Counted from the stretch's first letter, positions 23,407 to 39,338 are shown. The stretch: 64,000 nt of DNA from Arctopsyche grandis (GCF_051622035.1 NC_135359.1:27433501-27497500); one strand, 5' to 3'. The notes: generated by a model from the sequence alone, not told the origin. Translations and numbers: made by a program.

Positions 23407-25435
23407 CTATTCTACCGCTGACATTTTCAATCTTTTAGGTCTATTTCTAGCATTCAATGTATCCTAAAATAAATTCAAAACAAATTTAATTAACATTCAG
23501 AGCCGCATTTGACAAATTTGCTTCTGTAAATGTTTGTACATATGTATAGATCAGTGGCGTGCCGTGAAATTCTCCCTGTTTTTGTCGCACAGCCTTACTT
23601 ACGTGTGCGCGAGCTGGATACAAGGGGAACAGGTGACGTCATACCGAGTCCTCTTGTATCCTGCTCGCGCACACGTACATAAGTAAGGCTGTGTGACAAA
23701 AACAGAGAGAATTTCACCGCACGCCACTGGTATAGGTATATACTGCAGTGGCGTGCGGTGTAAATTTATCTGTTTCTATCGCACAACTTTATGTACATTT
23801 GCACGAGTAGGATACAAAAGGATGCTGTGACGTCATACCGCTTCCTCTTGTGTCCTGCTCGCACACACGTAAGGCTGTGCGACAAAAACAGGGAAAATAT
23901 CACAGCACGCCACTGTTATTCTAAGCCCGCTTTAAAGGTGAAGGAATTTGACCCTTAAAGCCCTCAACATGAGGCCACCACCCCCCCCCCCCCAACGAAT
24001 ACAGTCTAAGAGACCCTTTCGTCGGAGAACGAGACGGTTGTTCATGAATATCGCTCAAGAACAACCGCACATCTCTGTTCTAATAAAAAAACCACACTGT
24101 ACATAAGCAAGTACAAAATAAACAACAACGCATGAACACATAAAGCGCGCATGCGTTAGGAAATAATACCTGAAATGTGCCGTGCGAATGCACGCACACC
24201 TCAAGTAAACATACATGTATGCATGTTTATGCGTGCATAAGCCACTGTTATATAGGTTTTTCATTCCGAATTGACCCGTTTTCATTTCAAATTGACCCTT
24301 TTTCATTTCCAATTTTACCTTTTCCATTTCAAATTGACCCCTTTTCAAATGTCAATGTCAATTTGAAATGAAAAAGGTTTAATTTTAAATGAAATAGCGT
24401 CAATTTGAAATGAAAAAGGGTCAAATAGGAATGAAAAACCTGTATCCAAATCAATATTAGAAATAAATAATTTTTTATATATTACCTTCTTAACATCTTC
24501 AATGACACTATGTGATTTTTCATCCGTATTCAAATCAACATCTAATATATCATTCTTATTAAAAATTGTAGTATAATTATTTGAAAAATTGTCGACATTA
24601 TTTACATCATTTTTCGGAATTTTATTTTCAACAGCCGAGATTTTGGATTTCGTTTCTTTTTCAATATCCACTATCGCGTCTCTAAATAAAGAAGAGTGGG
24701 CGATAATTTCATCATTGCTTAATTTTTTCATCTTTTTCTTCATTTTCTTTTTGGCATAAGAGGATTCTGTGTCGGAACCATCGTCGACATAGTGCGGGGT
24801 ACTCTTGAGCAAACGTCCACTACGACTTTGACGACTGGCTGATTGAAAATCTGTTAGCATTTTAGTTTTGGACAAAGGAATGTTAAATGCGCTACTCCAT
24901 TCAGAAAATGCTAGTGAACATTTTGATTTACGATATCGAGACACACTCTGTTGCTCTTTATAAGCCGCAAGAATTTGCGCTCGCTGCTCGACAGACAACT
25001 CTTCGGGAATTGGAAAGAGACTCCACGGCATACGTCGTTCCAATACACTTATATAATGTCTTTTCATACCAGTAGTTACCGATGAAACCTAAAAATTTAT
25101 AAAAACATATCTATCTTTGTATAAATGAACCATATGATTTTCATACAAATATTAAAATCACAACACATATATGATATTCATACTTTTATATCTCGACTAC
25201 GCATCTCTTCATTAGCAGAGTAGTACGAATTTTCAACGGCTGCCAACAAATTTAACATGTCTTTTATAGTCATACCCCCTTCAAAGAGACCTAAACCTAT
25301 ATACATACATACATAAATACCGATAATATATTCAATCAACAATGCTTAACATCTTAATAAATATGTATATTTACACGTACCTATTAATTTCTCTTTTAAT
25401 TCGTTATAAGTAGCTGTGGAGTCTGTTTCAGCCAT
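23407..25435 (-). CDS. Unrecognised basic, probably nuclear protein (275 aa)
   Basis: Four exons join in phase on the minus strand: 25381-25435, 25184-25296, 24486-25088 and 23407-23463. All introns are GT/AG and the total is 828 nt including the stop. The start MAETDSTATYNELKEKLIG is the only sensible ATG. The N-terminal half (about residues 1-110) looks globular and conserved in character (IKDMLNLLAAVENSYYSANE, VLERRMPWSLFPIPEELS). Residues about 165-185 carry an SDTES motif followed by an AKKKMKKKMKKLS lysine cluster. The last residues NARNRPKRLKMSAVE include a second basic patch. Two basic patches and no signal peptide or membrane segment suggest a nuclear protein. I do not recognise the family. 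Intron 3 is filled with MITEs. Confidence 0.75.
23552..23729. mobile_element. hAT-type foldback MITE, copy 1
   Basis: 178 bp, almost wholly palindromic, with ends CAGTGGCGTGCCGTGAAATT and the inverse of CAGTGGCGTGCGGTGAAATT. The flanks GTATAGAT (23544-23551) and GTATAGGT (23730-23737) are an 8-bp TSD with one mismatch. It lies in intron 3 of the unrecognised gene. Confidence 0.85.
23746..23915. mobile_element. hAT-type foldback MITE, copy 2
   Basis: 170 bp with ends CAGTGGCGTGCGGTG and CAGCACGCCACTG. It shares the GTATCC/GGATAC and GACGTCATACCG core with copy 1 but is more diverged. It lies only 16 bp from copy 1 in the same orientation. No matching TSD was found. Confidence 0.7.
23917..24046 (-). 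repeat. Dispersed repeat fragment with a C run
   Basis: The reverse complement matches 45635-45671 joined to 46892-46975: CGACGAAAGGGTCTCTTA, GACTGTATTCGTTGGGG, GTGGCCTCATGTTGAGG and TTTAAAGCGGGCTTAG. In this copy the two parts are contiguous, so it is the empty-site version of the locus at 45672-46891. A run of about 14 C residues lies at 23981-23994. Confidence 0.7.
24250..24445. repeat. Palindromic TTTCATTTCAAATTGACCC repeat
   Basis: An inverted repeat with ends AGGTTTTTCATTCC and GGAATGAAAAACCT. The arms are built from short direct repeats of TTTCATTTCAAATTGACCC. Related sequence lies at 55258-55365 and 54555-54590. Probably a small DNA element; the superfamily is not clear. Confidence 0.6.
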
Positions 25436-26575
25436 TTTTTGCATTCCAAAATAAAAGCTTAAACAAAAACAATTCAATAATTACATTATTTTGCTATAGT
25501 GTATAATTTATCACAAAACAATGAAAGTATAACATCTAATATAAACTAAACAAACTATTTTACACATAGAATTTATATACATATACTATTTTTCATTTTC
25601 ATTGTTTTCTAAATGAAAGCCTATAAAAAAAATAGTGTTTTCTTCTTTTTTAGTTCATTGAGTCTAAATTGTAAAAATAATAAAAACATACATACAAATC
25701 ATTTATAGCATTCTAAAGAAATCAAAAAAAAATCTGTAAAGCTTTGGAATTTTGCCTTCTTTTCAGAATCAGCTATTAATTCCGTACTAAACCACAATTT
25801 AAATATATTCGACTTATTACAAATATTAAGATGATGAGTAGTCTACATATAAACATTTAAATGAAAATAATTTAAAGTGACAATAATTACTTTAATGTCA
25901 ACAATTAAATGAATATTGGAATGCAACTTTTGCATAGTAAACAAAAATTATCTGAATAATATAATAGTTTTGTATTCGTTACACCAAGCAAATATTTATT
26001 TGTTGAATGAATATGAAAAATAAAAATATTAAAGAATGATTGTATGTACATATGTATATAAAAAGTCGTTACAGTGTCGATTAATTTAGTTGAAATATAT
26101 TACAAAAATACTTTACCATTTAATTAGAAGGCATGTAGGTCAATATGAGTATCGATAAATAGTAGTAATAATAAATAAACAGTAATAAAAAAGACTAACA
26201 GCAGACAGGCACAAAAGGCAACAAGAGCTAACGAGCCCGCGCCCTTTACTACACGCTTGCAACTTTACTGTCAGATTTAAAATTTCAACATATGTATATG
26301 TAGTGTAATATTATTACAAATAACTGATAACTAAATCAAATATTTATAATACCTATTTATTTTACGCTTGTTTTCATATTATTTACATGTTTTTTTTGTA
26401 GAAAGCGTTGCATTATGAGCACATGAGAAATTAGCTTGTAAATAAATTGTAAATAAGGAGAGAAACTTTTAAATTCATAAATTCATCCAAGAAGACGCAG
26501 GAGATTTAAATGAATGACTTAATAAAGAAATAAAAATGTATGGATGATGATTGCACAACCCACTCATTTTTCCTT
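25436..26575. other. Gene-free AT-rich spacer
   Basis: Upstream of the minus-strand gene starting at 25435. It would hold its promoter; no specific element is recognisable. No other ORF or repeat was identified. Confidence 0.5.
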
Positions 26576-26795
26576 ACCAAGTTACTTTCTCGGTGATAAA
26601 CGGATTATTGCACAAATTGCGATTGCGCGCACGACAATCATTGCCACAAAAATCGCGAATACGGAATATCTGGCACTCTGGAAGTTCTCGTTAGTACAAT
26701 ATTTCATGTGGGTTGCTTTCGATTGATGTAGTTTTTGGGTGCCCAGATGTTCCATGATCGTGATCGCTTTTTGCGGAATAGTCACCGAACCAAGG
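26576..26795. mobile_element. MITE family B, diverged copy
   Basis: Shares with the other family B copies the CGGTGATAA/TCACCGAACC ends, an AAAATCGCGAATACGGAATA block and a CCAGATGTTCC block. No clear TSD. Ends approximate. Confidence 0.6.
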
Positions 26796-27412
26796 GAATC
26801 ACCGTTATCAATCACTGGCAAACCTGTTATTGCAAGAATAAAATATCACCGAAAACACTCCACGGGGTGAATTTTAGCCTGGATCGCCATAGTCTAGATT
26901 AGGCGCGCTAGCGTTTCTTTTACATGTGCAAAACAATCTAAAAAAAAAAATCATGTGCCACATACCATGTCTGTGCCCCAAACATATTATACACCAGTGG
27001 CGGCTCGTTTGACCTGCAGACCCTCCATAAATTAATTCGTTTGGTTTTATTGTTGACTTCCTTAATCATTGTACGCAAACGACATTCGGTATTTTATTTA
27101 AACGCTGTATAGATTCCGTTTTTATTTAGATATATAGCTTGAGCATTTGATCAGGTACGGTATCAATGCGCCTGAATACCTGGACTCTGAACTTTGGACA
27201 TTATGAGCTGCGGACTGGCTTGAAACGTCACTATCTTGGTATATTTACATAAAATGTGCGTATTTGTCTGTCTATCTCGCTTAGACATACACTTTTTTAT
27301 TTGCTGTCTGTATCGCTTTAAGGGCTGCAATATTACCAGTCATCTTTTGGCAGCACCATCTATCTCCATACCAGTGGGTGTCTATCTCATTCTAACGCAT
27401 GTACTTTTTGAT

Positions 27413-27480
27413 GTGCCGTCTTTATCACTCGCAAGGACTTCAAGGAACTAATGGGCCCTTGCGAGTGATAAAGACGGCAC
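27413..27480. repeat. Perfect 24-bp inverted repeat (hairpin)
   Basis: The left arm, 27413-27436 (starting GTGCCGTCTTTATCACTC), and the right arm, 27457-27480, are exact reverse complements separated by a 20-bp loop. Function unknown; it may be the end of a repeat rather than a gene. Confidence 0.8.
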
Positions 27481-27574
27481 TTCATTTAATTCAAGGAACA
27501 GTAAAATGATGATAATTAAAATGTTTGGCTAAAGCCCGCGCTTACCCGCTATGTCACAAATATTTGAATTTGAT

Positions 27575-27800
27575 TTATGTACAATTTGTAAAAATGTATA
27601 TACAACTCTAAATCCATAGACATCTCTATGGGTTAATTAATTAATTAATTAATTGCTAATTTCGTGTTCTTCAGCCCCTCGAAATAAAGCGATTTATGTA
27701 ATAAAAAATGCTGCAATGTTTATAATAACTTGTCTATGAAGGCGCATTGGGTTTACCTGTTAGGCCTTTCTGGTATATATCTATGCAAAATAAAAATAAA
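27575..27800 (+). mobile_element. SINE 3' part, plus strand
   Basis: Shares CATAGACATCTCTATGG, GAAGGCGCATTGGG and TTTACCTGTTAGGCCTTTC with the SINE at 9479-10003, followed by an A-rich tail. The tRNA-like head is not recognisable, so it is 5'-truncated or strongly diverged. It contains a TTAATTAA run. Confidence 0.55.
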
Positions 27801-28105
27801 TATTTTATGACTCCTCCGTTATTCCTTTACCTATCGGAAAAGATAATAACTTTTATGATTATACAATTTTTCCGAAATCTTTAGTATTTTTTGTAGGAGG
27901 ATGGAAGGTGAAGAGTTTGTCTTTTTTTAAGACGAGTCATTTGATACGAGTTTAACAGCACCCCTCTGAATAACAGTGGTAGATATATGTGGTAATTGGA
28001 CTATTCGTCACATTGCGGTGGTCAAAAAGATAATTTTTGCCGTGAAAATCGCGAATACACAATATTTGGCACTCAAGTTCTCGTTAGTATGATAGTTATC
28101 GTTAG

Positions 28106-28691
28106 TGTAGGAATCTCGTCATAGTCATCGTCATCGAAACATTCGAGAATATTCCGCAACAACAAACCACATTCCTTGCGGAACTCACATTCATCAAAGC
28201 AGTTACTGCGACGCAGAATACATTCCCGAAAACCAGACGTCGCACACCTGCAACCATTATATTAAACTCAAGCGGAACGCCCCTACCAGTCGAGTGGAAC
28301 CAAAACGGTCGAAACACGCCGCCACCATTAAACCACATCGAGCGGAACGGCGCCAATCATTCCAGAAAATTCTACGCCTCGACAAAAGTGCATTCCTCGT
28401 TCACGCATCAACAACCACATGCGCTTACGCATCAACAACCACTTCCATCAATCGTTCCAGAAAATTCTACGCCTCGACAAAAGTGCATTCCTTTCTTACG
28501 CATCAACAAACCACCACCATCGGTCAGGCGATTCCAGAAACACTATAAAAGGAGGTACAACCCAAACAACGCCAGTCGACCCACAGCAGCAAGCGTCGAC
28601 ACACAGCAGCAGACCAGTCAACATACAGCTCCTGACCAGCCACCACTACACTACGCGGACTTGGAAGATCAACCAGCCGGACGAGCCTACA
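28106..28691 (+). repeat. 5' LTR, internally deleted
   Basis: Matches the 3' LTR from its first base up to GGACGAGCC, then jumps to the terminal TACA. The missing part is about 260 bp of the 3' LTR. Open frames in it (for example at 28294) are duplicated exactly in the 3' LTR and are not genes. Confidence 0.75.
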
Positions 28692-29510
28692 TTGGTACTA
28701 CCCCGACGTGATCTACGCAACCTTCTGATCATTCAACAAGCGCTGTCAACACATTCGCTACCCCGCCTACATTGGTGACCCCATCTTTGAACTACGCAGC
28801 CTTCATAGCAGTCAACAGCGCAGTCAACACGGCAGCCCACAGTGCAGCCTCCACAACAACCAACAGCCGCCACGACAGCAGTCAACAGCGCAGACAACAT
28901 AGCAGCCCACATCGCAGCCTACATAGCAACCGCAGACTTCACGCAACCGCAGCCTTCAACGCAGTCTACAACGCAACCCTCAACGCAGACTTCAAACGCA
29001 GTCCGCTACATGTCCCCACAACTAGTGACCATGTCAAACAACTCCGCAGCTTTCGCCACAACAAAACGCAACCCGGAGACAACAACCAAATGGATCCACT
29101 ACTGTTGATCCGCCAGCACCGCTCATCACACCTTCGATGATTCATCACCTCGATGAGCCCATGCAGGACGCCGCAGCCTGCACAACAGCACCGTCCAGAC
29201 CGTCACAAACCTTCACTACCATTGTAACGACCGCAACAGTAACATGGTGTGAAAGTACATATGGACCAGCTACCAACACAACCCGCTGTTGAGTCAACCC
29301 ACTCCAGCACAACCGGCGAAACAAATCGCCACTGAGCCAACTAGCTCCAACACAACACAGCCGCTGTCGAGACAACTAACTCCAGCACAATCAGCACAAC
29401 GCCTGCACAACAACATCGTCCAGACCACCAACCTTCACTATCAACGTAGCCTAGACAGAATAAGCAACATGGTAGAAAAGAACAACTCGGACTGGTACGC
29501 AAAACGAGAC

Positions 29511-30130
29511 CCGCTGTCGAGACAACCGACTCCAGCACAACCAACGAAGACCAGCACTCAACGCACTTCGCTAACCAACAGTCTCCACACAAATCCCGCT
29601 GTCGAGACAACTAACTCCAGCACAACCAACGAAGACCAGCACTCAACGCACTTCGTCAACCAACGTTCTTCACGCAAGATCCGCTGTCGAGACAACTAAC
29701 TCCAGCACAACCAACGAAGACCAGCACTCAACGCACTTCGTCAACCAACGTTCTTCACGCAAGATCCGCTGTCGAGACAACCAACTCCAGCACAACCAAC
29801 GAAGACCAGCACTCAACGCACTTCGTCAACCAACGTTCTTCACGCAAGATCCGCTGTCGAGACAACCAACTCCAGCACAACCAACGAAGACCAGCACTCA
29901 ACGCACTTCGTCAACCAACGTTCTTCACGCAAGACCCGCTGCCGAGACAACTAACTCCAGCACAACCAACGAAGACCAGCACTCAACGCACTTCGTCAAC
30001 CAACGTTCTTCACGCAAGATCCGCTGTCGAGACAACTAACTCCAGCACAACCAACGAAGACCAGCACTCAACGCACTTCGTCAACCAACGTTCTTCACGC
30101 AAGATCCGCTGTCGAGACAACTTTCTCCAG
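29511..30130 (+). repeat. 85-bp minisatellite inside the LTR element
   Basis: Units start CCGCTGTCGAGACAAC at 29511, 29596, 29681, 29766, 29851, 29936, 30021 and 30106, an exact 85-bp period with about seven full units. Looser relatives occur at 29284 and 29363. Each unit contains TCCAGCACAACCAACGAAG and TTCGTCAACCAACGTTCTTC. As 85 is not divisible by three, each unit shifts the frame; it is not a protein repeat. Confidence 0.9.
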
Positions 30131-30228
30131 CACAACCGGACAAACAACGACGCCATCGAGTCAACAGACTCCAACACATCAAGATTCCCACAAAATCACA
30201 CACATCGCTAACACTCACCGGAGAGCCA

Positions 30229-31077
30229 TGTAGGAATCTCGTCATAGTCATCGTCATCGAAACATTCGAGAATATTCCGCAACAACAAACCACATTCCTT
30301 GCGGAACTCACATTCATCAAAGCAGTTACTGCGACGCAGAATACATTCCCGAAAACCAGACGTCGCACACCTGCAACCATTATATTAAACTCAAGCGGAA
30401 CGCCCCTACCAGTCGAGTGGAACCAAAACGGTCGAAACACGCCGCCACCATTAAACCACATCGAGCGGAACGGCGCCAATCATTCCAGAAAATTCTACGC
30501 CTCGACAAAAGTGCATTCCTCGTTCACGCATCAACAACCACATGCGCTTACGCATCAACAACCACTTCCATCAATCGTTCCAGAAAATTCTACGCCTCGA
30601 CAAAAGTGCATTCCTTTCTTACGCATCAACAAACCACCACCATCGGTCAGGCGATTCCAGAAACACTATAAAAGGAGGTACAACCCAAACAACGCCAGTC
30701 GACCCACAGCAGCAAGCGTCGACACACAGCAGCAGACCAGTCAACATACAGCTCCTGACCAGCCACCACTACACTACGCGGACTTGGAAGATCAACCAGC
30801 CGGACGAGCCAGCAACACACTGCCGTATCCAGAGACCTTCCGAACATAGCCGAACAACGAGCCAGCAACACACTGCCGCATCCAGAGACCTTCTGAACAT
30901 AGCTGAATGCCGAGCCAGCGACACTCTACCATATCCAGAGACCGCTGAACGACATACTTTTGCCCACAAATACCATACCTTTGTACAACCATAAGCAAAC
31001 AATAAAACTTTATAAAACTAGCACAACAGTGTTTCGTTAGGCCGGGATACGGTCAACACCTACCTACCCCGCCTACA
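30229..31077 (+). repeat. 3' LTR, complete
   Basis: 849 bp, TGTAGG to CCTACA. It has three imperfect tandem repeats of about 55 bp around 30805-30950 (AGCCAGCAACACACTGCCG, ATCCAGAGACC). The 3' portion GGCCGGGATACGGTCAACAC is shared with the solo LTR at 17432-17983 and with fragments at 56840-56970. Confidence 0.8.
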
Positions 31078-31199
31078 GTATGATGGACTTTTCAGCTGCC
31101 AGATTTTCCTTTATAGAGATTTTAGTGACTTTGTGACCAGTAATCACCGACCGAACCTATATATGTATGTAGATAAAAATTATTAATCGTAAAATTTAT

Positions 31200-31563
31200 G
31201 GGTCTACCTCACGGGCCTGAATGTGAAACGCCCGAAAACGCAAATATCGGAAGGCAAAGATTGAAAATCGAAAGATCTTAAGTCGAAAGATCAAAAAAAA
31301 AGGGTGCATGGTAAACGGTACATACTCACATACATACTCACTCACTCCCGTATTAATTCTGCGCGCGCACATTAATACGGGAGGAAAAGCCTGTTCCTCT
31401 TATTCCTGTTGTATCCTGCTCGCGCAAATTAAGTGAGTATGTACTGTTTACCATGCACCCTTTTATTTTTGATCTTTCGACTGAAGATCTTTCGATTTTC
31501 GATCTTTGCCTTCCGATATTTGCGTTTTCTGTAATTTAACATTCTGGCTCGTCACGGAGACCG
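31200..31563. mobile_element. MITE family A, copy 5
   Basis: 364 bp with left end GGGTCTACCTCACGGGCC and right end CGTCACGGAGACCG. It is flanked by AAAATTTAT on both sides (31191-31199 and 31564-31572), compatible with an 8-bp TSD plus one shared base. Its centre contains an inverted CCCGTATTAATTCTGCGCGC block. Confidence 0.88.
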
Positions 31564-31572
31564 AAAATTTAT

Positions 31573-32671
31573 ACATAACAATAGTCAAAATGAAGAAAAA
31601 ATTGAGGACATGTGTATTGATGAAAATTGTCAAAGAATTTAGTATACGAACGAGCAGAAAAGTCAACAGTGCAGTGGCAAGCAGGATGATGGGAGTCGGC
31701 ATCAGCAGTCGCCAAATGTCGTCAAACGTCGGCTGATGTCGGGTCGAATCGGGTCGGCTCAGCGGCTGCTGACGGCTGACGGCTGACGTCCGACGGCTGA
31801 CGTCCGACTGCTGACTGCTAACTGCTAACCGCTGACCGCTGATGAGCGTCCTCATCCCCTCCTCCCCCGCTGATTCTGAAGACATTCAGAACGCATTCCC
31901 CATTCATCATTTGAGACGCCCCTCCGTCAAATCCGACACCCCCACCGTACCCCCCTCCATCCCTCGTTACCAAAAACATCAACATACATTCAGTATTAAA
32001 ACCCAATTCGACACACATGAATCGATAATATTGTCATCACAATCAATTGTTCCATCCAACGCCTGCCGATTCATGACAGGTTTGTATTGTTTCATTCGTG
32101 TACAGTTACAGATTGTAATCAGATCATTATAACATTGTGCTTATATGTAAATCAATCTCGATGGTGATTGTTTCGGTTGAATTTATTTTATATTCAGTTG
32201 ACAAATTTGTTGGAAGGATGTTTCTTGTGGTGAGTCCCATCCTTCAATGACTCCAGATTGGATTTAATAATTTCTATGAAGATCTTAATTTTTATAGTTG
32301 AAATGAATCAACAGAGGATACAATGCTAATTTTTTCGTAATTAAATACACCGTCAAATTTATTCGATTTCTATAAGCATTTTGTTATCCATTGGTTCACT
32401 AGTTTTTTGAGTATCCATTCTGTTAAGCCGTAAGATATAACCAGTACACTTTTTTATGTAATACAATTTTTTTATTTAATAGATGGATAAATATATTAAG
32501 TCCGCCGACGAAAATGTATGTCTCCTAAAATAATATTGGCAAATTGGTCAAGTGTTGTTTCCGTTTATCAGGAACAAATGCACCAACCGATGGATTTTTT
32601 ACTTTGATGAATAATTTATAGTCCAGTGATAAAACGAAATTGAATGTTGAAACTAATCAATAAGTATAATT
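31573..32671. other. Spacer with a GGCTGACG short tandem repeat
   Basis: No gene recognised. At about 31760-31845 there is a tandem array of GGCTGACGTCCGAC and related CTGACNGCTGA units. Open frames over it (31463-31885 minus, 31842-32132 plus) have no recognisable domains. Confidence 0.5.
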
Positions 32672-33165
32672 TTAACCGTTTGCCCGCGGCCGTCTTCTAT
32701 GAAAGCTTTGCGCGACAAGTCTGTAGCGCGGCTGTCTTCCATAGAATTTCTGAAATTTGCACGGGATTTTGAGCCTTATATGCCTATTTCAACTGTTTTA
32801 AGGTTCAAAATTGGTTGAATATATTACTGAGAGTTGAATGCCATCTATTCAATTTGCTTAAAATGAATATATACCAGTCAAAATTAGTTTTTTGTGGAAC
32901 CATACTGAAACCTCGTTTATGTGACGTCACGTCTGTTGAACAATCGCGACGATACGTCTCAATTGTATGAAGAATGATTATTTGACAATTAAGCCAAAAC
33001 TACGAGATATATTATGTATTTTATTAAAATTAAATAACATATCTGGTTACTTGAGTATATATTAAAATCTTTATTTAAGGTCGAAAACTCGATTGCCAAA
33101 TTCGCGAAAAAGGTGCCACGTACAGGGCTTGTTCGCTATATTTATTGCCGCGGGCAAAGGGTTAA
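32672..33165. mobile_element. piggyBac-like MITE, copy 1
   Basis: 494 bp bounded by TTAA (32672-32675, 33162-33165). The terminal inverted repeats are CCGTTTGCCCGCGGC and GCCGCGGGCAAAGGG. It is almost the same sequence as 54611-55123 in the opposite orientation. No transposase frame. Confidence 0.85.
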
Positions 33166-33313
33166 GAGCATTCAAGAAAATTAATTAATTTTTTCATAAA
33201 TGTGCGTCAATGATTCTTTAATCTTCCTTTGAAATAATTGAAGTATTTAGAAATAAATTTTTGGACAAAATGTCCTGGTCTTGAATTTGGAAAAAAAATG
33301 TTACTATACATAT

Positions 33314-33708
33314 TGTTACATACGCCGCGGATTAAGCGAATAGAATCCCAGAGACTGTGTGACCGTTCAGGGATTATCTGTAACGGATATCTGTTAACGG
33401 ATTAACTAAGTGCATACCGTGCGACTGGTATAAGTGGTTTCAAGAATTAGCGACAGGCTAAGTGGAGATAATCTAAACAATGATTGCACTTCTCATGCCG
33501 TGGGAATACATATCCGAATACGTGACTATACAGTAGGTAAACAGATTAGACGTCCTGAGAGATCTACCCCTTATAAGGCGGTACGTAGGCGATATCAGGT
33601 CATTCTGGACTGAGCACTGACAGTGCGTGTATCTCCTTAATCATCAATAAATGCTGTGAAACGACTGTTGGCCTTTTACTTGGATCCTCCACCCACCCCT
33701 ACGCAACA
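33314..33708 (+). mobile_element. Solo LTR with ATAT target duplication
   Basis: 395 bp from TGTTACATACGCCGCGG to CCCCTACGCAACA, flanked by ATAT (33310-33313 and 33709-33712). It contains a TATA-like CCTTATAAGGCGG near 33570 and an AATAAA signal near 33647 (ATCAATAAATGC), in the order expected for a plus-strand LTR. No internal region is present. Confidence 0.85.
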
Positions 33709-34388
33709 ATATATTTACTTTCTTGATAAGCGATAGTTTTTAAAATACACAAAATTATCCTATACTTTATGTAATCGTTTTTTTTTAATAGAATGTTATC
33801 AAATTCACTTTTCAATATTCAAAGATAAAAAAAATTATTTAAATCAAAAAAAGAGGACAGCCTATAAGAGGAGATACCGTTTACGGTCAACTTAACAATT
33901 TAAAAAAAATTTACGTCGTATCGATAAGAATTTCAGTAACCAATACTAATTTTCAGTTCAATAAGACGAACGGTATTCAAAAAATCTCCAAAATACACAG
34001 ACACACATTTTTTCTAGATCATGAAAACATGATCAGTGATCGATTCTGAGTTCGAATCTTGTCAAAATTTCAAATTGGAATTTTCGCATGATCACAAAAC
34101 TTCATCTATTGTTACTACGTACATAGATAAAGTAATTATTTATATCACAGACTCAAATATAAGGATTTTCAGAAAAGCGAAAAAAATGCAAATACACATT
34201 TTGTTTTATTTTAATTCCTAATAAAAAGTAATAATGATTTTATGTAAATACCCACATTTTCATTCAAAATTTTATAATAATAAATTACCATTAAAAATTC
34301 CTTTTTGTTTCAGATTCCAGCCTATAGTAACTTTTAGAAGCATAGAATTTACGAAATGTTTTAATTTAATAAATAAAATAATATCAAA

Positions 34389-39338
<4,950 letters not shown>

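Larger units (their letters stand above)
28106..31077 (+). mobile_element. Non-autonomous LTR retrotransposon
   Basis: The two LTRs start TGTAGGAATCTCGTCATAG. The 5' LTR (28106-28691) lacks about 260 bp near its end. The 3' LTR (30229-31077, 849 bp) is complete and ends CTACCCCGCCTACA. The shared about 580 bp look essentially identical by eye, pointing to recent insertion. A TATA-like CACTATAAAAGGAGG lies in the LTR, and AATAAAACTTTATAAAA near 31000 is a likely polyadenylation signal. After the 5' LTR, ACCCCGACGTGA and, at about 28773, TGGTGACCCC match a primer-binding site for tRNA-Trp (TGGTGACCCCGACGTGA). The interior encodes no gag or pol and consists of CAGC-rich repeats and an 85-bp minisatellite. 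Confidence 0.8.
27991..31158. mobile_element. MITE family B split by an LTR element
   Basis: The left part, 27991-28105 (GGTAATTGGACTATTCGTCA to GATAGTTATCGTTAG), and the right part, 31078-31158 (ATGGACTTTTCAGCTGCC to TAATCACCGACCGAACC), together equal the uninterrupted copy at 57041-57233. The outer flanks ATATATGT (27983-27990 and 31159-31166) are an 8-bp TSD. The LTR element at 28106-31077 is therefore a later insertion into this MITE. Confidence 0.8.

Noticed and set aside
23981-23994. Run of about 14 C residues as a possible functional site
   Set aside because: It lies in a decayed repeat whose relative at about 46910 has a shorter G run; most likely slippage.
24055-24348. Minus-strand frame with MKRGQFEMEKVKLEMKKGQF-type repeats
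   Set aside because: Produced by the TTTCATTTCAAATTGACCC palindromic repeat inside an intron.
26996-27020. Half of a hAT MITE (CAGTGGCGGCTCGT) without its partner end
   Set aside because: No inverse end was found nearby, so the borders cannot be drawn; mentioned only with the intact copy at 55649-55815.
28294-28548. Open frames in the 28.3-28.8 and 30.4-31.0 kb region that look like paired genes
   Set aside because: They are identical because they lie in the two LTRs of one retroelement; no known protein motif is present.
29511-30130. Regular direct repeats considered as a CRISPR-like array
   Set aside because: Units are identical along the full 85 bp with no unique spacers, and the genome is eukaryotic.
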